DNA of 64,000 bases from Patiria miniata (lineage: Eukaryota; Echinodermata; Asteroidea; Valvatida; Asterinidae): assembly GCF_015706575.1 (NCBI RefSeq), contig NW_024037059.1:36032129-36096128 (forward strand), given 5' to 3'. The first letter of the stretch is position 1. Each line of letters opens with the position of its first letter. The notes below the pieces were generated by a model. It saw nothing but the letters and a program-made list of their open reading frames with translations, was not told the origin of the DNA and searched no databases. Both the position numbers and the translations under genes were made by a program. This document shows positions 1-12,603 of this stretch, one piece after another.

Positions 1-58
1 ATGTATCTCCGTAAACAAACTGCTCACAATAACCTGCAGCGCACCCCGGCCAGACGGA

Positions 59-226
59 GAGCCGCTGGCAGCGGCTCAAACTAGGGTCAGAGGTTATACG
101 ATATAAATTATGTAGATAAGGCACACGTCATGGGGATACCCTGTTTATTCACAGCGACGTCAACGAGCCGCTGCCAGCGGCTTGCCGTACGAACCTGTAC
201 AATTTGTGTGTGCCGCTGTCAGCAGC
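59..226. repeat. Palindromic GCCGCTG motif cluster
   Basis: Three copies of a 15-bp GC-rich near-palindrome lie at 61-75 (GCCGCTGGCAGCGGC), 167-181 (its exact reverse complement) and 212-226 (a degenerate copy). The first two bracket about 90 bp of AT-rich DNA like the ends of a tiny inverted-repeat element. No function is assigned. Confidence 0.6.
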
Positions 227-299
227 TCACCGTAGCGAAAGAGTTAAGACACATGTATAAGCCAAACTGGTGAAAACCTTTGCCTTCTTGGTCACTGTT

Positions 300-421
300 G
301 AATAACCCAAGTTTTCCCTCATTTTGGTGATTTTTCCCATTTTCCCCGATTTTTTTCCCCGACTCGTAAAAATTGGAAACTCATTTCCAAGGTTTTCCCT
401 GATTTCCAATTGCTGGAAACC
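300..421. repeat. Pyrimidine-rich TTTTCCC dispersed repeat
   Basis: A T- and C-rich stretch repeats short phrases such as GTTTTCCCTGATTT and TTCCCCGA. A diverged relative occurs at 12767-12886, with the same order of phrases including GGAAACTC. Two copies in one window mark it as a dispersed repeat. Its class is unknown. Confidence 0.5.
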
Positions 422-1553
422 ATGAAAGCGTCATCTACTGTTCACCTATGGGGCCCATACACAAACATTGCATGTAGACTGGTTCCTGCTCCCATAACTT
501 GGGGACCGGTAGCTAGTTCCCATTTAAAGCCATTAATTGGTTGTATCACCTGATGAGCGCGTGCGCAGTATGATTTTTTTATTTTTGAAAACGATGTTTA
601 CAGCTTTGTGCATGGCTATCAAAAAACTGATTCTTACCATAACCACGAAGGCAATTTCCAAGCATTTCAACTACATAGGTTTCAAATACTGAAAAGCAGT
701 GCCCCTCTCTTTACTGATAGTTGCCAGAGACACTTTCGAATTCAGCGAAAATCGAAAACTCATCCCCCCACAAATTGCCCATTAGTGGTAGTCTTCTTGC
801 CATTTTGCAATAGGCTGATTCCGCTCTTACATTATCGTTGTGATTTTGTATTCAGGGGCCAGGAATCAGACCTAGTTGCATTATGGGTATATTTTCCTAA
901 TCCTGCATATAATTTGCATACATTAGGAGGAAATCCTCCTGATGTATTCCTTATCTATTGCCCACTACCCGTCCCTACATTGTAAGTGCGAAGGACACGT
1001 CCTGGGGGGACCTGGAACCAGTCTAACATTGTATGATCCAGTGCTGTAGTCAAGTCTTTTTCCGAATCCTCAAATACACTGATCGCATTCGTGCATGTAC
1101 CGCACATTGCACCGTACATGTACAAGGTTGCACAATAGGAATCAAGGCTTAAAGCACCAAGGCTGTCAACTGACTGAGTACTTCGGATGAGTAGAAATAT
1201 GAGTGCTTGGACACACAGCTGACACAATATGGAAGAAATGTACAAATATTTGCAATAAAAAAGGACTTGAACAAATTCTTGGACATTTTCAGCATTCCAG
1301 TTTGTTCAAATACTCAGATTCCTGCCTATAATCAACAACAAGACTATACTGACCACTGCATCTACATTGTGTTGTAGTTTTTCAGGAGGAAGTTCTACGG
1401 TACATGTACCTGCAGTACATTACACTTGTCAAACTCAAGTATTAAACAATACTGATGGTACCTACATGTACATGTACCAAATCTTTTTTTCAATTACGAG
1501 AACTTATTTGAGTTGGGGTTTTTTTTCTGGGAAATGAAATACAGCGCCTGCAT

Positions 1554-2113
1554 TTTACAGGTGGAATGTACCATTTGCCATTTGTGCATTTGTTTTTTGA
1601 AGCAACAAATGTGCTAAAAATCTAAAGACGGGTGCTAAACTTAACCTGATGAAGATTCAGCTCTGCGAATGCTGTATATTTTTTTAAAAACACAATATTT
1701 TGGATCTCGATTTCTGATTCGAAATTGCAAAGTCATATTTTGAAATGCTCCCTCTCGTGACACAATCCCAAAATCAACATGCAGGATATTAATTCTCATT
1801 CAGCGATTGTAGTTACATGATGTCACACCCTAAAGTGAAAAATAATAGCAACCGCACACATGTGCATCTTGTCAACACTTGCACCCATTCACGGATTCGT
1901 CCAACCACAAACAGAAACTTCCAAAAATGTGTCACTTGGCACATCTTTGGAAATGGACCTTCTTTTATTGTTTTCTTCAAAATGACAGCATGCCAGAAGG
2001 AATAATTTCACATGGAGTTTATAGTGCCATTACTATCTTTAAACCAAAGTAAGCTTTTCAACAATAATTTGATCGGTTACTTTTTAGATAGCTGCAAATG
2101 GTCCAATCTACCT
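1554..2113 (+). mobile_element. MITE family B, copy 1
   Basis: This is a non-autonomous DNA element with no coding capacity. Its right end reads TACCTTTAA with a TTAA at 2114-2117. The internal blocks match the copies at 33540-33968 (same orientation), 37492-37995 and 6637-7027 (opposite orientation). Shared blocks include AATAATAGCAACCG, CCAAAAATGTGTCA, TTTATAGTGCCATTACTA and ACCAAAGTAAGCTTTTCAAC. The left end is diverged, so the start is approximate. Confidence 0.65.
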
Positions 2114-2132
2114 TTAATGAACAACAAGTTAA

Positions 2133-2670
2133 AGGGACATTACATCCTGGAATGCACCCAATTGGGCTACAAAAGGGGCTTTTAAATAACATGATGGTAA
2201 TTGGAAAGAGCATTTACGAGTAGTTAACGTCCACACAACCATCCTTAAAAAACTGGTTATTCTCTGTATTATTTTTGCAAGAACCACGCAAGAACAAATT
2301 TTGGGGGTCAAAATTTTGACCCTCAAAAATCAAGCTTTGAATGCTAGTTGTGAATCCTGCTGTACAGTGCATCGCATTCTGCAGACGTGCGAGAAACAAT
2401 ATATATTTGTGTATTTGGTGCTGTGTGTATTATGTGACACACACACAACGTGTACCGATATTGAATGGACACAGCTGGAAATATGTATGTGCATGCCACA
2501 AAATATCCGCCACGTCCGATGTAAACAACCGGTTTATTTCATCTTTTCTCTGGAACGGTATATTATATGTACATGTAAGCTGGTTTCATTTCAACCAGAT
2601 CTTTGAAATAAGAAAAGTAAACAATCAACAACATAAAATTTTCGGGCATTTCAGGCACGGGAATGCCCCT
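2133..2670 (+). mobile_element. MITE family C, copy 1
   Basis: A 538-bp element lies between TTAA at 2129-2132 and TTAA at 2671-2674. Its termini are inverted: the left begins AGGGACATT and the right ends AATGCCCCT. It matches the copy at 38504-39486 in reverse orientation, including the block TTTTGGGGGTCAAAATTTTG and the ACACACAC tract. This copy lacks the family A insertion seen in the other, so it serves as the empty-site reference. It starts only 15 bp after the TTAA of the neighbouring family B copy. The superfamily is uncertain; TTAA duplication is the piggyBac signature, but the termini are not typical CCC ends. Confidence 0.75.
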
Positions 2671-2674
2671 TTAA

Positions 2675-4357
2675 ATTCAAATCACAATTTCTGCTCAGTG
2701 CAATGACTGAGCCATACAACCCTATGTCCAAGCTTACTTTAGGCTACAGGTACGATATGCATTTGTGTATCAGAAATTAACATCCAATAAACATGGTGGA
2801 AAAGGTATGTCTTGCCCCAATATTTTAAAATTACAGGTGAACTACGTGTAGATGACCAACACATAGTTACACACCAAAAAAAAATCATTTCAACATTTTA
2901 ATATATACTTGAGATTGCATGAAATGAAGTGGACGAGTACAACTAACAAGCTATAGGGGGCCTACCTTATGAAAAATTTGAGAACTACAAGTGAACATTC
3001 AAGTACATCTAACTGTAAATCACCTTATTATAAAAAAAAAATATATTAATTGTATCATTTGAGACTAAGAATTGTGATTTTTTTCTCAATGGCCATTATG
3101 TAATTACATTATTAACAAGATTGCCTTATTAAACGTGTTATGTCTTAGTATGCGTGCACATGTTACGTGCACAATGCATAAAGTCTTTCGCAATAGTAGA
3201 GCTACACATTTCGGCACGCGAACAAGATGTGCAAAATTTACTAAGCATCCACAAGCACACGTGATTGCATCGTTTGCTCGTGATTTTTTTCTTTCCCAAT
3301 CTCTTCTATGATAAAGAGAGGACCTAAAAATATTAACTCCCGGGTCCTCGAAAAGGATATTGACAAAATGATTCAGGCCCGAATCTGGGTCAGAACAATA
3401 AGTATCGGGGAGGTTATGAAGTATTTGGTCTATTTGAAAATGCAGGGGGAACAAACAAGAAAACGGGAACGGCTAAATCAGGTCAAGGCACAGCAGATGT
3501 TACCATGTGCTTCACGATTGATCAACTGCTAAATTGTCTCTGACAATGGTAATTTGGCGAGTGGCTGCGCATCTTGTATGTAGAGTCTTGTCCTTAGAGA
3601 AACTGCAGGCAGGGCTATAGGCAAAATCTGCATCGTTGATGATGGCAGTTGCAGACATGTGTTTTTTTAGACTGCCCACTGATGAGGCAAGTCCCAGATT
3701 TCAGTTTGTGCTCAGTGAAGCATACAGCGAAGACACAATTTGAATGACAACAAAATATATTAGTTAGGAACAAGTTACTATTATTTCCTTATTTATGAAG
3801 TGATGTGGGCACATTTCAACAACACTGGTAACAAAAAATCCCATGCTAACAGATGAGGAGGACAAGCACACAAAAAGTGCATACGCCTACATGTAGAGCA
3901 TCACCAAAACACAAATGGTGAACACACAGTACGCAAGTATGTACACAATCCAAAACGTCTGGATAACCTGTTGAAAATTACATTGCTGAACATGAGTTTT
4001 GCATAAAACCATTGACACACTTCACTGTTTATGTAATGCATGATGTTGATATCAAATGTCCTGGTTTACAGAATATGTACATGTACAATACATATGACTA
4101 TCAGTGCACGTAGCGATCCTTATTTCAATCAGAAAACAATGAATTTTGTTATCAGAAAAAAAGACAAAGGGGAAAAAAAATCAGGAATGACTGCAATTGT
4201 CTTGATAATTCATGACGAAACAACAAAGTGTGAATCCGGCTCTGTCGGATTTGAACCAAGGTCTCCAGTGCAATAGGTGAGAAAAATACCACTGTGCAGA
4301 CTTGACCTTTAGGTGTTAGATGCGTAATATTTAATAACAGTGAAGAGCTTTCAAGTG
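2675..4357. other. Intergenic, no gene seen
   Basis: AT-rich non-coding DNA. The opposing reading frames at 3104-3532 are short, overlap in antisense and show no recognisable protein. No long repeat was found by eye. Confidence 0.5.
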
Positions 4358-4423
4358 TATATTACTCTTCAATAGGGAACATATTTGAAATATATTACTC
4401 TTCAATAGAGAACATATATGAAA
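4358..4423. repeat. 33-bp tandem duplication
   Basis: Two adjacent 33-bp units (4358-4390 and 4391-4423) begin TATATTACTCTTCAATAG and differ at two positions. It is a recent local duplication. Confidence 0.85.
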
Positions 4424-4999
4424 TATTTCAAAAAATACTCACACATGTATACAGTTAAATACAATGAATGTAATATCTTGCAATGAAAAATAAAAAAATT
4501 TAAAAAAACTCTTGCTTTTTTTCGAAACACAATATTAAGTCTGTTTCAATAAGCAAAATCATGTATTTAAGAACAATAGTAATTTAAAATAGGACAGAAT
4601 GTTCTTGGCGATATCAAAATACTGACAGAATTCCTCATAGAAATTGGAAAAATGTATACCAATTTGTTGTGGTTTGCAACTACAGATCACAATTGTTAAC
4701 AACATTGAAATCCTAGATTTTTGTAGCACACTACACGACCAAAATAAAAACCATAAAATTAACAGCACATGGATATTTGAACATGCATGCAGAAATGATA
4801 TACAATATACGTGTACATAATGAAACCCTAGACGAACAGAGGAACATTATAAGTTAGTGGAAATTACCAGTTACATACACAAAACATGATCTAAACATTC
4901 ACGGTTCGCAACGAATAATCACGCCGAACACCTTTTCAAAATGCACAACAGGTCTAATAACGGTGCTCGTTATAAACAGTTACAACTGATGTCGAGAAC

Positions 5000-5900
5000 C
5001 CTGAATCGTTCAGAGCAATTTATCCCAAGTGATAAGTCGGAGAGGGGCAAACACAGAGCGAGTGTGTGTCTTTTGAAAGCAATGGGTACTTACCACGCTA
5101 ACATACGGACCTGACGGATATGGGCAGCATGTGCAGGTATTGGCGTACATCGCTGGTCTGATGACCCCACGCGCTGCCGCAGAGAAGGGTACTCGGCTCT
5201 CTCCTCGGCACACAGTGTGTCCCGCGCTGACTCGTGCCCGCACGGATTAAACTGAAATGGCGGGATGCGATATTAGGAGAGAGAGAGAAGGGGGGGGGGG
5301 GGTAGTATGAGGCAATGACGATGGGATCTTGTGCAGACGGTGCAACAAAGACTCCAGCACGGAACAGAGAGAGACTCGGTGTTTACACTCGGTCCCCTAC
5401 AGACCACGGCCCATACAAGCCTCAATAGTCAATGTTACTGAATAGCCAGAATGGTCCAGAGAGTTGCCGGAGCGAATGGCCTGATACACATGCCAGGTGT
5501 CAGTGTGCAGGAGACTGAGAGATACATGTTACAATCAGCCACAGAATCAACACATGATCTGCCCCTATTTTTTCGCAGTTTTCTATCAGGCGAGGGGGGA
5601 AAAAATGAGAAAAGGACAGACAAATAAAGTGCAGTCACTGCTGTTGGTGAGATTTGCAAACAGCACTGTGCATTGCAAAACACTGATAAATACTGAGTGG
5701 TTGTGGTGAGCGGTTATACCCAGTGGCTTGTGCCCGTCTTGCGCCGTGGTCTCGAGGTGATTCTCTCTGCGAGATGTCGCTAGCCAGACTGCCGGGGAGG
5801 CCCGGGGATGAGGTGTGTTACGAGGGGGTCCCCATGCACCGCGAGGTGTCAGAGTAAATTGATGGGATCCGATCAGCAAATGGCCTCGTCAGTTCGTTGT
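5000..5900. other. GC-richer unique island
   Basis: This unique block of about 900 bp is richer in CpG than the flanks and carries a GAGA run followed by a 14-bp poly-G tract near 5275-5301. It contains the exon candidate at 5094-5251. It may be a promoter or first-exon region or a conserved element; nothing in it is identifiable by sequence alone. Confidence 0.35.
5094..5251 (-). CDS. Candidate internal exon, unidentified (minus strand)
   Basis: On the minus strand a 158-bp open segment is bounded by an acceptor-like CCATTTCAG, ending just above 5251, and a strong donor GTAAGTACC starting at 5093. One frame is open throughout and gives about 52 residues rich in Cys, Arg and Ala. The segment is clearly more GC- and CpG-rich than its surroundings. 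I do not recognise the protein, and no partner exon with a matching phase was found. The splice sites and open frame are seen; that it is an exon is inference. It could equally be part of a GC-rich regulatory island. Confidence 0.2.
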
Positions 5901-6632
5901 AGGAATCCAGTCCGTTATAGGAATCAGAAATGACAAGGGAGGATGACCGCTGATGAAAGACTGGCCACTGGGTAAAATTATCATTCATAATTGTCGATGA
6001 TTATGTTGATGAACAACTTGGCAATATTCAAACACTGTAATTGGTAACATCCTAAAATGCACCGACACAAATACTATGGAAAATTACAAACACATTATTA
6101 TTTTATATGTATCAGCTGCACATGATGAATTACAAAAATTATTTCGAAAATTACTTTGTCAAATGACTATACTACATACTGTACATATACATATCATTAA
6201 TTAACCACAAAATTCCACACTCAAAAATTTGTTTTCAAAGAAGTGGAACAAACACAAAAGATGAATGTAGGCATATTTTATGAAAATTATGCCAAGACGA
6301 CTGTTCATTAAAAAAACGAGGATTGAATGATTGGTTTTGAAACTTCAGTTGTAAGCATCCCTTATGCTTATCATGCCAAAATAATTTGGTCTTTGATTAA
6401 TTAAAGTCATAACTTAAAAGGAAACAACTAATCAATCTATAAAAATATTTTTCTATAATAAGTATCTTTCAAAAAATTTCCACAAGATGAAAGTGAAGTA
6501 TTGGCAACGTGCATCTCATTTAAAAAATGTCATGCCTTTTTCCTGCTTCTCTCTTTAATGATTTCTTGAACAGAATATATTTTTCTGTATTACAATCTCA
6601 GCTACAAACATATTTATCAGAAATGGTACTTT
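5901..6632. other. AT-rich intergenic, nothing identified
   Basis: Low-GC sequence with short A and T runs and no open frame, repeat or motif that I can support. Confidence 0.5.
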
Positions 6633-6636
6633 TTAA

Positions 6637-7027
6637 AGGCGTATAGGATCACTTGCACTTATCCCAAAAGTAACTTACGGAAATATTATCAAAAAGCTTA
6701 CTTGGATGAAAGATCGTACTGGTAATGAACACCCCGTGATATTATTCCGTCTGGCTTGCTCTCATTTAAAAGAAATCAAGAAATGTATACAGGTGAATTC
6801 CAATGATCAGTCAATGGACTGAATTTTGGCTATAAAGAGTGCCGTTGACGAATTTGTGTTTCGTGATTAAAAGGTGGTGCATGGTTTTTCAGTTTTCTCG
6901 TAAAGTGTAACAACCACTAAGCTGAAACTTCGCCAGGTTAGGTTTTGAACGTTCTTCTTTGGATTTTGAGTGGTGTTATTATTGGAAATGAACAAAATGC
7001 AGGAAAAGCAAATGATCCTATATGCCT
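6637..7027 (-). mobile_element. MITE family B, copy 2 (full length)
   Basis: This 391-bp element is flanked by TTAA at 6633-6636 and a decayed TTGA at 7028-7031. Its terminal inverted repeats are clear over about 22 bp: the left begins AGGCGTATAGGATCACTTGC, and the right end is its near reverse complement (GCAAATGATCCTATATGCCT). Internal blocks match the other family B copies in reverse orientation. No coding capacity. Confidence 0.75.
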
Positions 7028-7031
7028 TTGA

Positions 7032-7684
7032 GCAGTTGCAGTCAGGGAAGCTACATGTATAGTTAAGAGGATGAGTCGGGGCAGTCTGTGCTGGAGAACA
7101 TTATCACTGTTACTGTCAGCACGCAGGTGGTTGGGTTGATAAAAGCTGATGTTATCTAGGCTGTTAATAGGCGCAGTATCAGGATTGTAGGCCACAAAGT
7201 GAGGGCAAGATGTCTGTTGTTAATGCTAGAAGCTGTTGGTCAACCATAATCTATAAACTGAACTGAAGTAAAACAATTCCTTCCTCAATTGACAATGAAA
7301 AAGAAAACAGGAACAACCTGTTCATGTATCATCATAACTGCACCACTTTCAAGGGTTTCATAAATGTATCATTGATTTCAGCTTTAAACATTCACTTTTT
7401 AATATTTGGGTTTTTCCCTTCACAAGTGTGCATGTGTAAAATCCAAACATGAAAGCTGAATCTCCCTCACACAATATTCCATCGTCAATCACTTTGTGAG
7501 TAACTTTGCAACTTTGTAGTTTAAAAGTATTATTTGAATAATATATTTTACCTTAATATAGTCAACAATTTAAACTGTAAAATAATGTTTCTTTCAATCC
7601 TTAAATTCAAACTACGTGTAAATGTATGTAAGTGAAAACACTGATTTGTAGACAGGTATATGGCGATTCAAATTGAGCACAACA
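7032..7684. other. AT-rich intergenic, nothing identified
   Basis: No open frame of note, no repeat and no motif that I can support. Confidence 0.45.
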
Positions 7685-8255
7685 TGAATTACCAAGAGCC
7701 AAATTCCTCACAATTTCCCAAGTTAGTGAAAATCTGATATTGCACTCGGATCAAACTCAACTAAATTTGGTAAATTGGGGCAATATTTGGAAAAAGGCAG
7801 TTTTTTTCCCAACGCTGGTCGGTTGACCATTGTTGGAAATTGACACAAAGATTCCACTTTTCTTGAAAATGACAGCACACTAGGTGCCATGATTTCACAG
7901 CATGACTATTACAGTCAAGTAAGGTATTTCATAATAATTTGGTAAGTTTTATTTTTTGATGTTTGCAAATGTTGTATTACCTTTAAATATAACAACTTAC
8001 AAAGAGCCTGGTTTGGTTTTGGTAATCATAACCTAAGTTAGTGAAAATCTGGTGTAGCAATCAGATCAAACTCAGGATAAAAAAGGGTATAAAATGAACA
8101 ACAAACAGCCAACTTTAGGTAGTCACAATTCGCTAAGATAATGAAAATCAGGTACGGAAGTTGAGTCAAGAAGATGCTGGAGAAAAAAAAATGTCTTACA
8201 AAGAGCCTACTTTCGGTAATCACAAAATTACTAAGATAGGCCTAATGAAAATCGG
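7685..8255. repeat. Degenerate ~95-bp minisatellite split by a MITE
   Basis: Units near 7690-7770, 8000-8075, 8100-8165 and 8195-8255 share the order AAGAGCC, GGTAATCACAA, CTAAGATA or CAAGTTAGTG, AAAATC and GATCAAACTCA. The first unit is separated from the rest by the right half of a family A MITE (7750-7988). The element therefore appears to have landed inside an existing tandem repeat. Confidence 0.55.
7750..7988 (+). mobile_element. MITE family A, partial copy (right half)
   Basis: This matches the right half of the full-length family A copies: the TAAATTTGGTAAATTGGGG block, an internal 28-bp dyad at 7809-7836, TTTCTTGAAAATGACAGCAC, GGTATTTCATAATAATTTGG and the terminal GCAAATGTTGTATTACC followed by TTTAA. 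The left half is missing. Confidence 0.75.
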
Positions 8256-9130
8256 CAGTGGTGTGCCGCAACTCGGCGCTTGTGTTCCTGGGGGCAAGCC
8301 ATAGTTGCAGGCCAGGGTGCAATCTGGCACATCTACAATAGGGTCCATACAATGGACGGCGGTCGACTCACTGATTCTGGGTCAAGCAAGTTCAACGCTT
8401 CCCCCCCCCCCCACCCCATCTCTTTTTGGGGTTAAAAACTACACCCCAATTCTCCTTCTCCGACCCATAGCCAGAAGTGACGTGCTACCGTTTGCTCTGC
8501 GGCTTAACAAAAATTCGCCGACAGTCTGTTTTTGTCATGGTAATGACAGAGAGCGAGGGATAAAAACATCAAAGAGTTGCTCGCAAGACTCCTTGTCTAC
8601 TGTGAAAGGTGGGTATATTCCAGAAATGACAGCGAAATTAAAACTACCCCCATATGTTAAATAACGACAGAGTCAAGGCAATATTTACCGTTGTATAATT
8701 TTACTTTACCAAATACTTGTCTAAAAATATTTGTTGACAATCTATACTTTTGCAACTCCAACATTTTGGAATAAAATGCAATCATGATATCTAATAAATG
8801 ATTCAGAGAAATGATCCAAAACTCCTAGTCTGTAATCTCCTTGACCATTGCCATGGATGTTTAAGAATTGAGAAATGCAATTTCAGGTTTATTCACTGAG
8901 CTGTTATTTGTGTAATAGAAAAACAAAATCTGATTTGTAAATGTCCGTGACGTGGAATTGCCCACATGCATTTATGACAGTGTTAAAAACTACTGCAAAG
9001 AACATGGGGTCATTTATTTCAGCACACCTTATTTAATCATAAGTCGGTTAAAAATAATCACAGCATGCTTGACATTTTATGAAAATAATTGCCAAAATCT
9101 GATTTCTAACGGCAGAGTGCTGGATAATTG
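8256..9130. other. Intergenic with a poly-C tract
   Basis: Contains a 10-12 bp poly-C run near 8401. The remainder is unique AT-rich DNA without a supported gene. Confidence 0.45.
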
Positions 9131-9164
9131 TACCATCCCCCCCCCCCCCTCCCCTTTGCTTGAG

Positions 9165-9500
9165 TGAGTGTAATGGCTGGGTAATTCGCCAGCAACGGAC
9201 CGGCCCGGGCCCCGGCTGTCTAATGCAGGGCAGAGCCCCCATCCGCCTGTCAGTACGAGTTAGCGCCGGGGATTTAATGCCAAGAACATACAAGCACTCT
9301 CGCTTGTTGTGATTATCTAAGTCACTCATCCAATTAGGGATGGGGACTTATTGAGGTGTTTGGGTTGAGAGAGCGGGCGCCATGATGGTGATGTCCCTAC
9401 AATGCCGGGGCCGTTAAAGGGGCTCTGAGCCATTCACGGTACAAGAAAAAAAACACGCCGTTAGGACATTATCCTGCTGGACCCCAGTGCACTGTGGGAA
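9165..9500. other. GC-rich unique island (possible regulatory element)
   Basis: A GC-rich block follows a poly-C run at about 9137-9148. It contains CCGGCCCGGGCCCCGG plus homeobox-like words (GGGATTTAATG, CCAATTAGGG). No open frame resembles a protein. It stands out from flanking AT-rich DNA and is not repeated in the window. Regulatory function is inference. Confidence 0.3.
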
Positions 9501-9749
9501 ATCAGAGTCGTTGTCGTACGTGTCCTTCACAAGTCAAAGCTCAAAGTAAAGTCATAAGTAACAGTGAATGAACAATCACAAAGGAACCCCATTGACACAG
9601 TTCGTTTGAATGGCTTGTCGCTTGACCTGAGACGGGAAGACTAGTGATTGACGTGTGAGGGCTCGACAACTTTTGCAGTGCATCATAGGAAAAAGTTGGC
9701 ATCTGTGTTTAGACGCAACCGAACGGTATTCATTTTGCACTAGGTGACG

Positions 9750-10154
9750 ACGACAGGGAAGTTTTCTGATTTGTTCCCAGACCACACTTCAGACGAAACG
9801 GAACAATTTATAGACGTCGGAGAATTGTCACGTCAGGGAACCAGACTAGCTGGCTAGCACCCATTCATTGCGAACAATTATTGTCAACTAACTAACTTTG
9901 GTAAACAAAATGCGGACTGACTAAATTCGGTAAATTGGGGGCAGTGTTTGAAACAAAGTCAGTTTATTTCAAACGATGGTCAGCCGACCATCGTTGGAAA
10001 TCGATACAAAAATTCCACTTTTCTTGAAAATGACAGCACACCAGGTGCCATGATTTCACATGATGTTTGAGACTTATATTCACTTACAGTCAAATAAGGT
10101 ATTTCATAATAATTTGGTAGTTTTGTTTTTCGGTGTTTGCAAAATGTATATACC
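9750..10154 (+). mobile_element. MITE family A, 5'-truncated copy
   Basis: It shares with the full-length copies the blocks GTCAGGGAACCAG, ACTAGCTGGCT, AAACAAAATG, the dyad at 9970-9997, CTTTTCTTGAAAATGACAGC and GGTATTTCATAATAATTTGG. Its right terminus ends ATACC before TTTAA. The left end is diverged or lost. Confidence 0.7.
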
Positions 10155-10159
10155 TTTAA

Positions 10160-11150
10160 GATCCACACTAAAAGTGAATCTACACAACATAAAAAGATGA
10201 CCCTAAAAATGAGAAAATACATGTACATCTAAATATTACTTACACACTGTTCCTGTGGAAAAAATATTCTTGCATTCATTTGCCTTGTCTGATTTCCTAC
10301 AACTTACATAAATTTATGGGTCATTTTATGGCTCAAAACAGTGACATTTCCCCAAACAGTGACGTTACTCATGTCCCACGTACCGCTGAACTTTGTAATT
10401 TGCCATTTCATGTATCATTAAGAATGACTTCAAACAATTCTTTACCTGTTGTGAATTCTTTAATTGATGGGCTATTCATAATCACTCTTGCATGATTAAA
10501 GAGTGCATCAGAATTAGCAAATCATAGATGTCATGCAACAGGGACACAAAAATAGACCCCAAATTTATTAAATGACCCATATTTTTTTATTTCCATTTTT
10601 ATTTTTAATGTCATTCAAATCAGATCAGTTTCAATAAGGCTAAAAGCAAACAAACACAGACATGACAAGACCAGGCAAATAAACGGATGTAAGCAAACAC
10701 AACTATAGAACCACCGAACATAAATTTCAGGTAACGTACACGTGCATAAAATATAGCGGCTTGGCGCAGCATGATTATAATGTTCAGAGACAGTAATCTG
10801 ATACGGATTAGTCATGATGCAGTGATGATGAGGTAAAAAAAAAAAAAAAAACAGAAGAAAATGTGCATCTTGCCGTTGTCATATTTCAAAACTAGGGGTC
10901 AAGAGGTCTTTGACACCATGTGTTGAAGGGACCAAAACATACTCCAAAAAGACGTGCAACTGGGAAGTCATAAAAATGAGGGGATTTTTTTTTTTGGGGG
11001 GGGGGCGCGCTTAGGTAAAAAAAAGGAGGAAAAGTGAAAGGAAAGGAACATAAAACCAAGGATATTTTGTAATCCTCGGAAACTTTTCAAGGATTTCCAT
11101 GACTTTTGATGATGTGACTCTTTTTGTTGTTGGGCAGGCAAAGGGAACTA
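10160..11150. other. Intergenic; poly-A and poly-G tracts
   Basis: Unique AT-rich DNA with an A run near 10836-10850 and a T run followed by a G run near 10987-11005. No gene is supported. Confidence 0.45.
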
Positions 11151-11154
11151 GGGG

Positions 11155-11890
11155 ATTAAACATAGTGTTTAATATCGACCAAGCACACATTTATTCCCAT
11201 TTATTCCCATTCATAAATATCTAGGTATGTCAAAAATTAAAAATTTCCAACGATTTTGTTCAATAATTTTACTTCATGTTTTTCGAAACACCCCTCTAGC
11301 TATATAGGCCCCTAATGGAGTGTCCAGCTCACGAAATGCTATGAAATACTGACTCACTGGTATTTTTGTGCATGCCTATGTGAACGTTCAACCAATAAAA
11401 AGATAAAAGGCACTCGATTTCATAAAGTCCAAATTTTATGCGACACTGGAAAAGTGTTGAAGACCAGCCCACAATGTCTTTATCATCCGTTTAAGACCGG
11501 CCACAATTAACCATTCCTATTGGTCAAGAGCCCGTCACATGGGTGGTTTTAACCCGCTGATAAAACACCGGCTCATTTTAAACACAATTCCTGCGCTCTG
11601 CGTTACATCGTGCAGTATGCACCGCGCACGCACCAATTTCCATATAAGGAAATTTTTAGCACTACCTGTATGCACTCGAGACACTTACCATAGACATGGC
11701 CTGAGGGTGTTTCCACTAAGGGTATTTATGAATGGGAATAAATATGTGTTTGGGTGGTTTTAAACAAGTACTGGTACCTTTAGAACCGGCTGAGGGCCTG
11801 GCCATGGATAAGTTATCAGTGAGCATGCCCCTAGCTGGTTTTAAACGTACTTGTTTAAAACTGGCCAAACACACATTTATTCCCTTAAAT
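11155..11890. repeat. Inverted and direct repeats around an ACACATTTATTCCC motif
   Basis: The phrase CAAGCACACATTTATTCCC near 11178 recurs inverted near 11725-11758 (GGGAATAAATATGTGTTTGG) and again direct near 11865-11883. Each is accompanied by GTTTTAAAC or GACCGGCC-like words. The block looks like an inverted-repeat element plus a partial copy. Its exact ends are unclear. Confidence 0.45.
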
Positions 11891-12603
11891 TATAATCAAA
11901 CTCTATAACAAGATAAGACAGTGAAGGGTGTTGTTTAAAAAATGACTTGTAAATGTGACATTCCCTAAAGTAGAATTATTAAACAAGTCAATTTAGATTC
12001 CTGTTTTGAAATTTTATCTTGCAACCCTGTTCCAAAGAGCATCACCTTTAATGACAAAATCTTGGGCCAAGCAGCCAGACTCTGTGCCCTGAGCCCCCAG
12101 TGAAAGACAGACTGCATTTTGAATAGATTCGATTTAATGCGATTGATGCGATGTGAACGACGATGTAAAAATGAGTGACGGCTTAAGAGGTTGGTTGACA
12201 GAAAGGGGTGTCAAAACAGAGGGAAAAGAACAAAGAAAATGGGAGGCTTTTTTTTTTACGGAGAGACAAGGATATTTAAAGCCAAACCTCTTTGTGGGAT
12301 TTGATGCTCCTTGAAAGTAACAGTTAACCCTAAAAGGGCCGGGTGGGGGGGGGGGGGCGGAATCATCGCCGCGAAAACTACGCGCCGTGGAAACTGAGTT
12401 TTCCCATATACGTCGTGTACACAGAGCAGAATTACCATTCGTACACATGAATAATTACTTAGCAATAATTCCAAAGCCTTTTGACCTATAATCATGATTC
12501 TTGGGTATGTTCATGATGAGTTGCTCAGTGCATGTACCGAGTTTCAAAATTTTTCATCACTCGATGGTCGAGATCTTAGGGGGGGGAAACACCCCCCCCC
12601 CCC

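Noticed and set aside
3104-3532. Opposing frames of 116 and 74 residues
   Set aside because: No protein family, no splice signals, antisense overlap.
4225-4310. tRNA gene on the minus strand
   Set aside because: There is a B-box-like GGTTCAAATCC in reverse, but no matching A box at proper spacing and no cloverleaf. At most it is a decayed SINE fragment.
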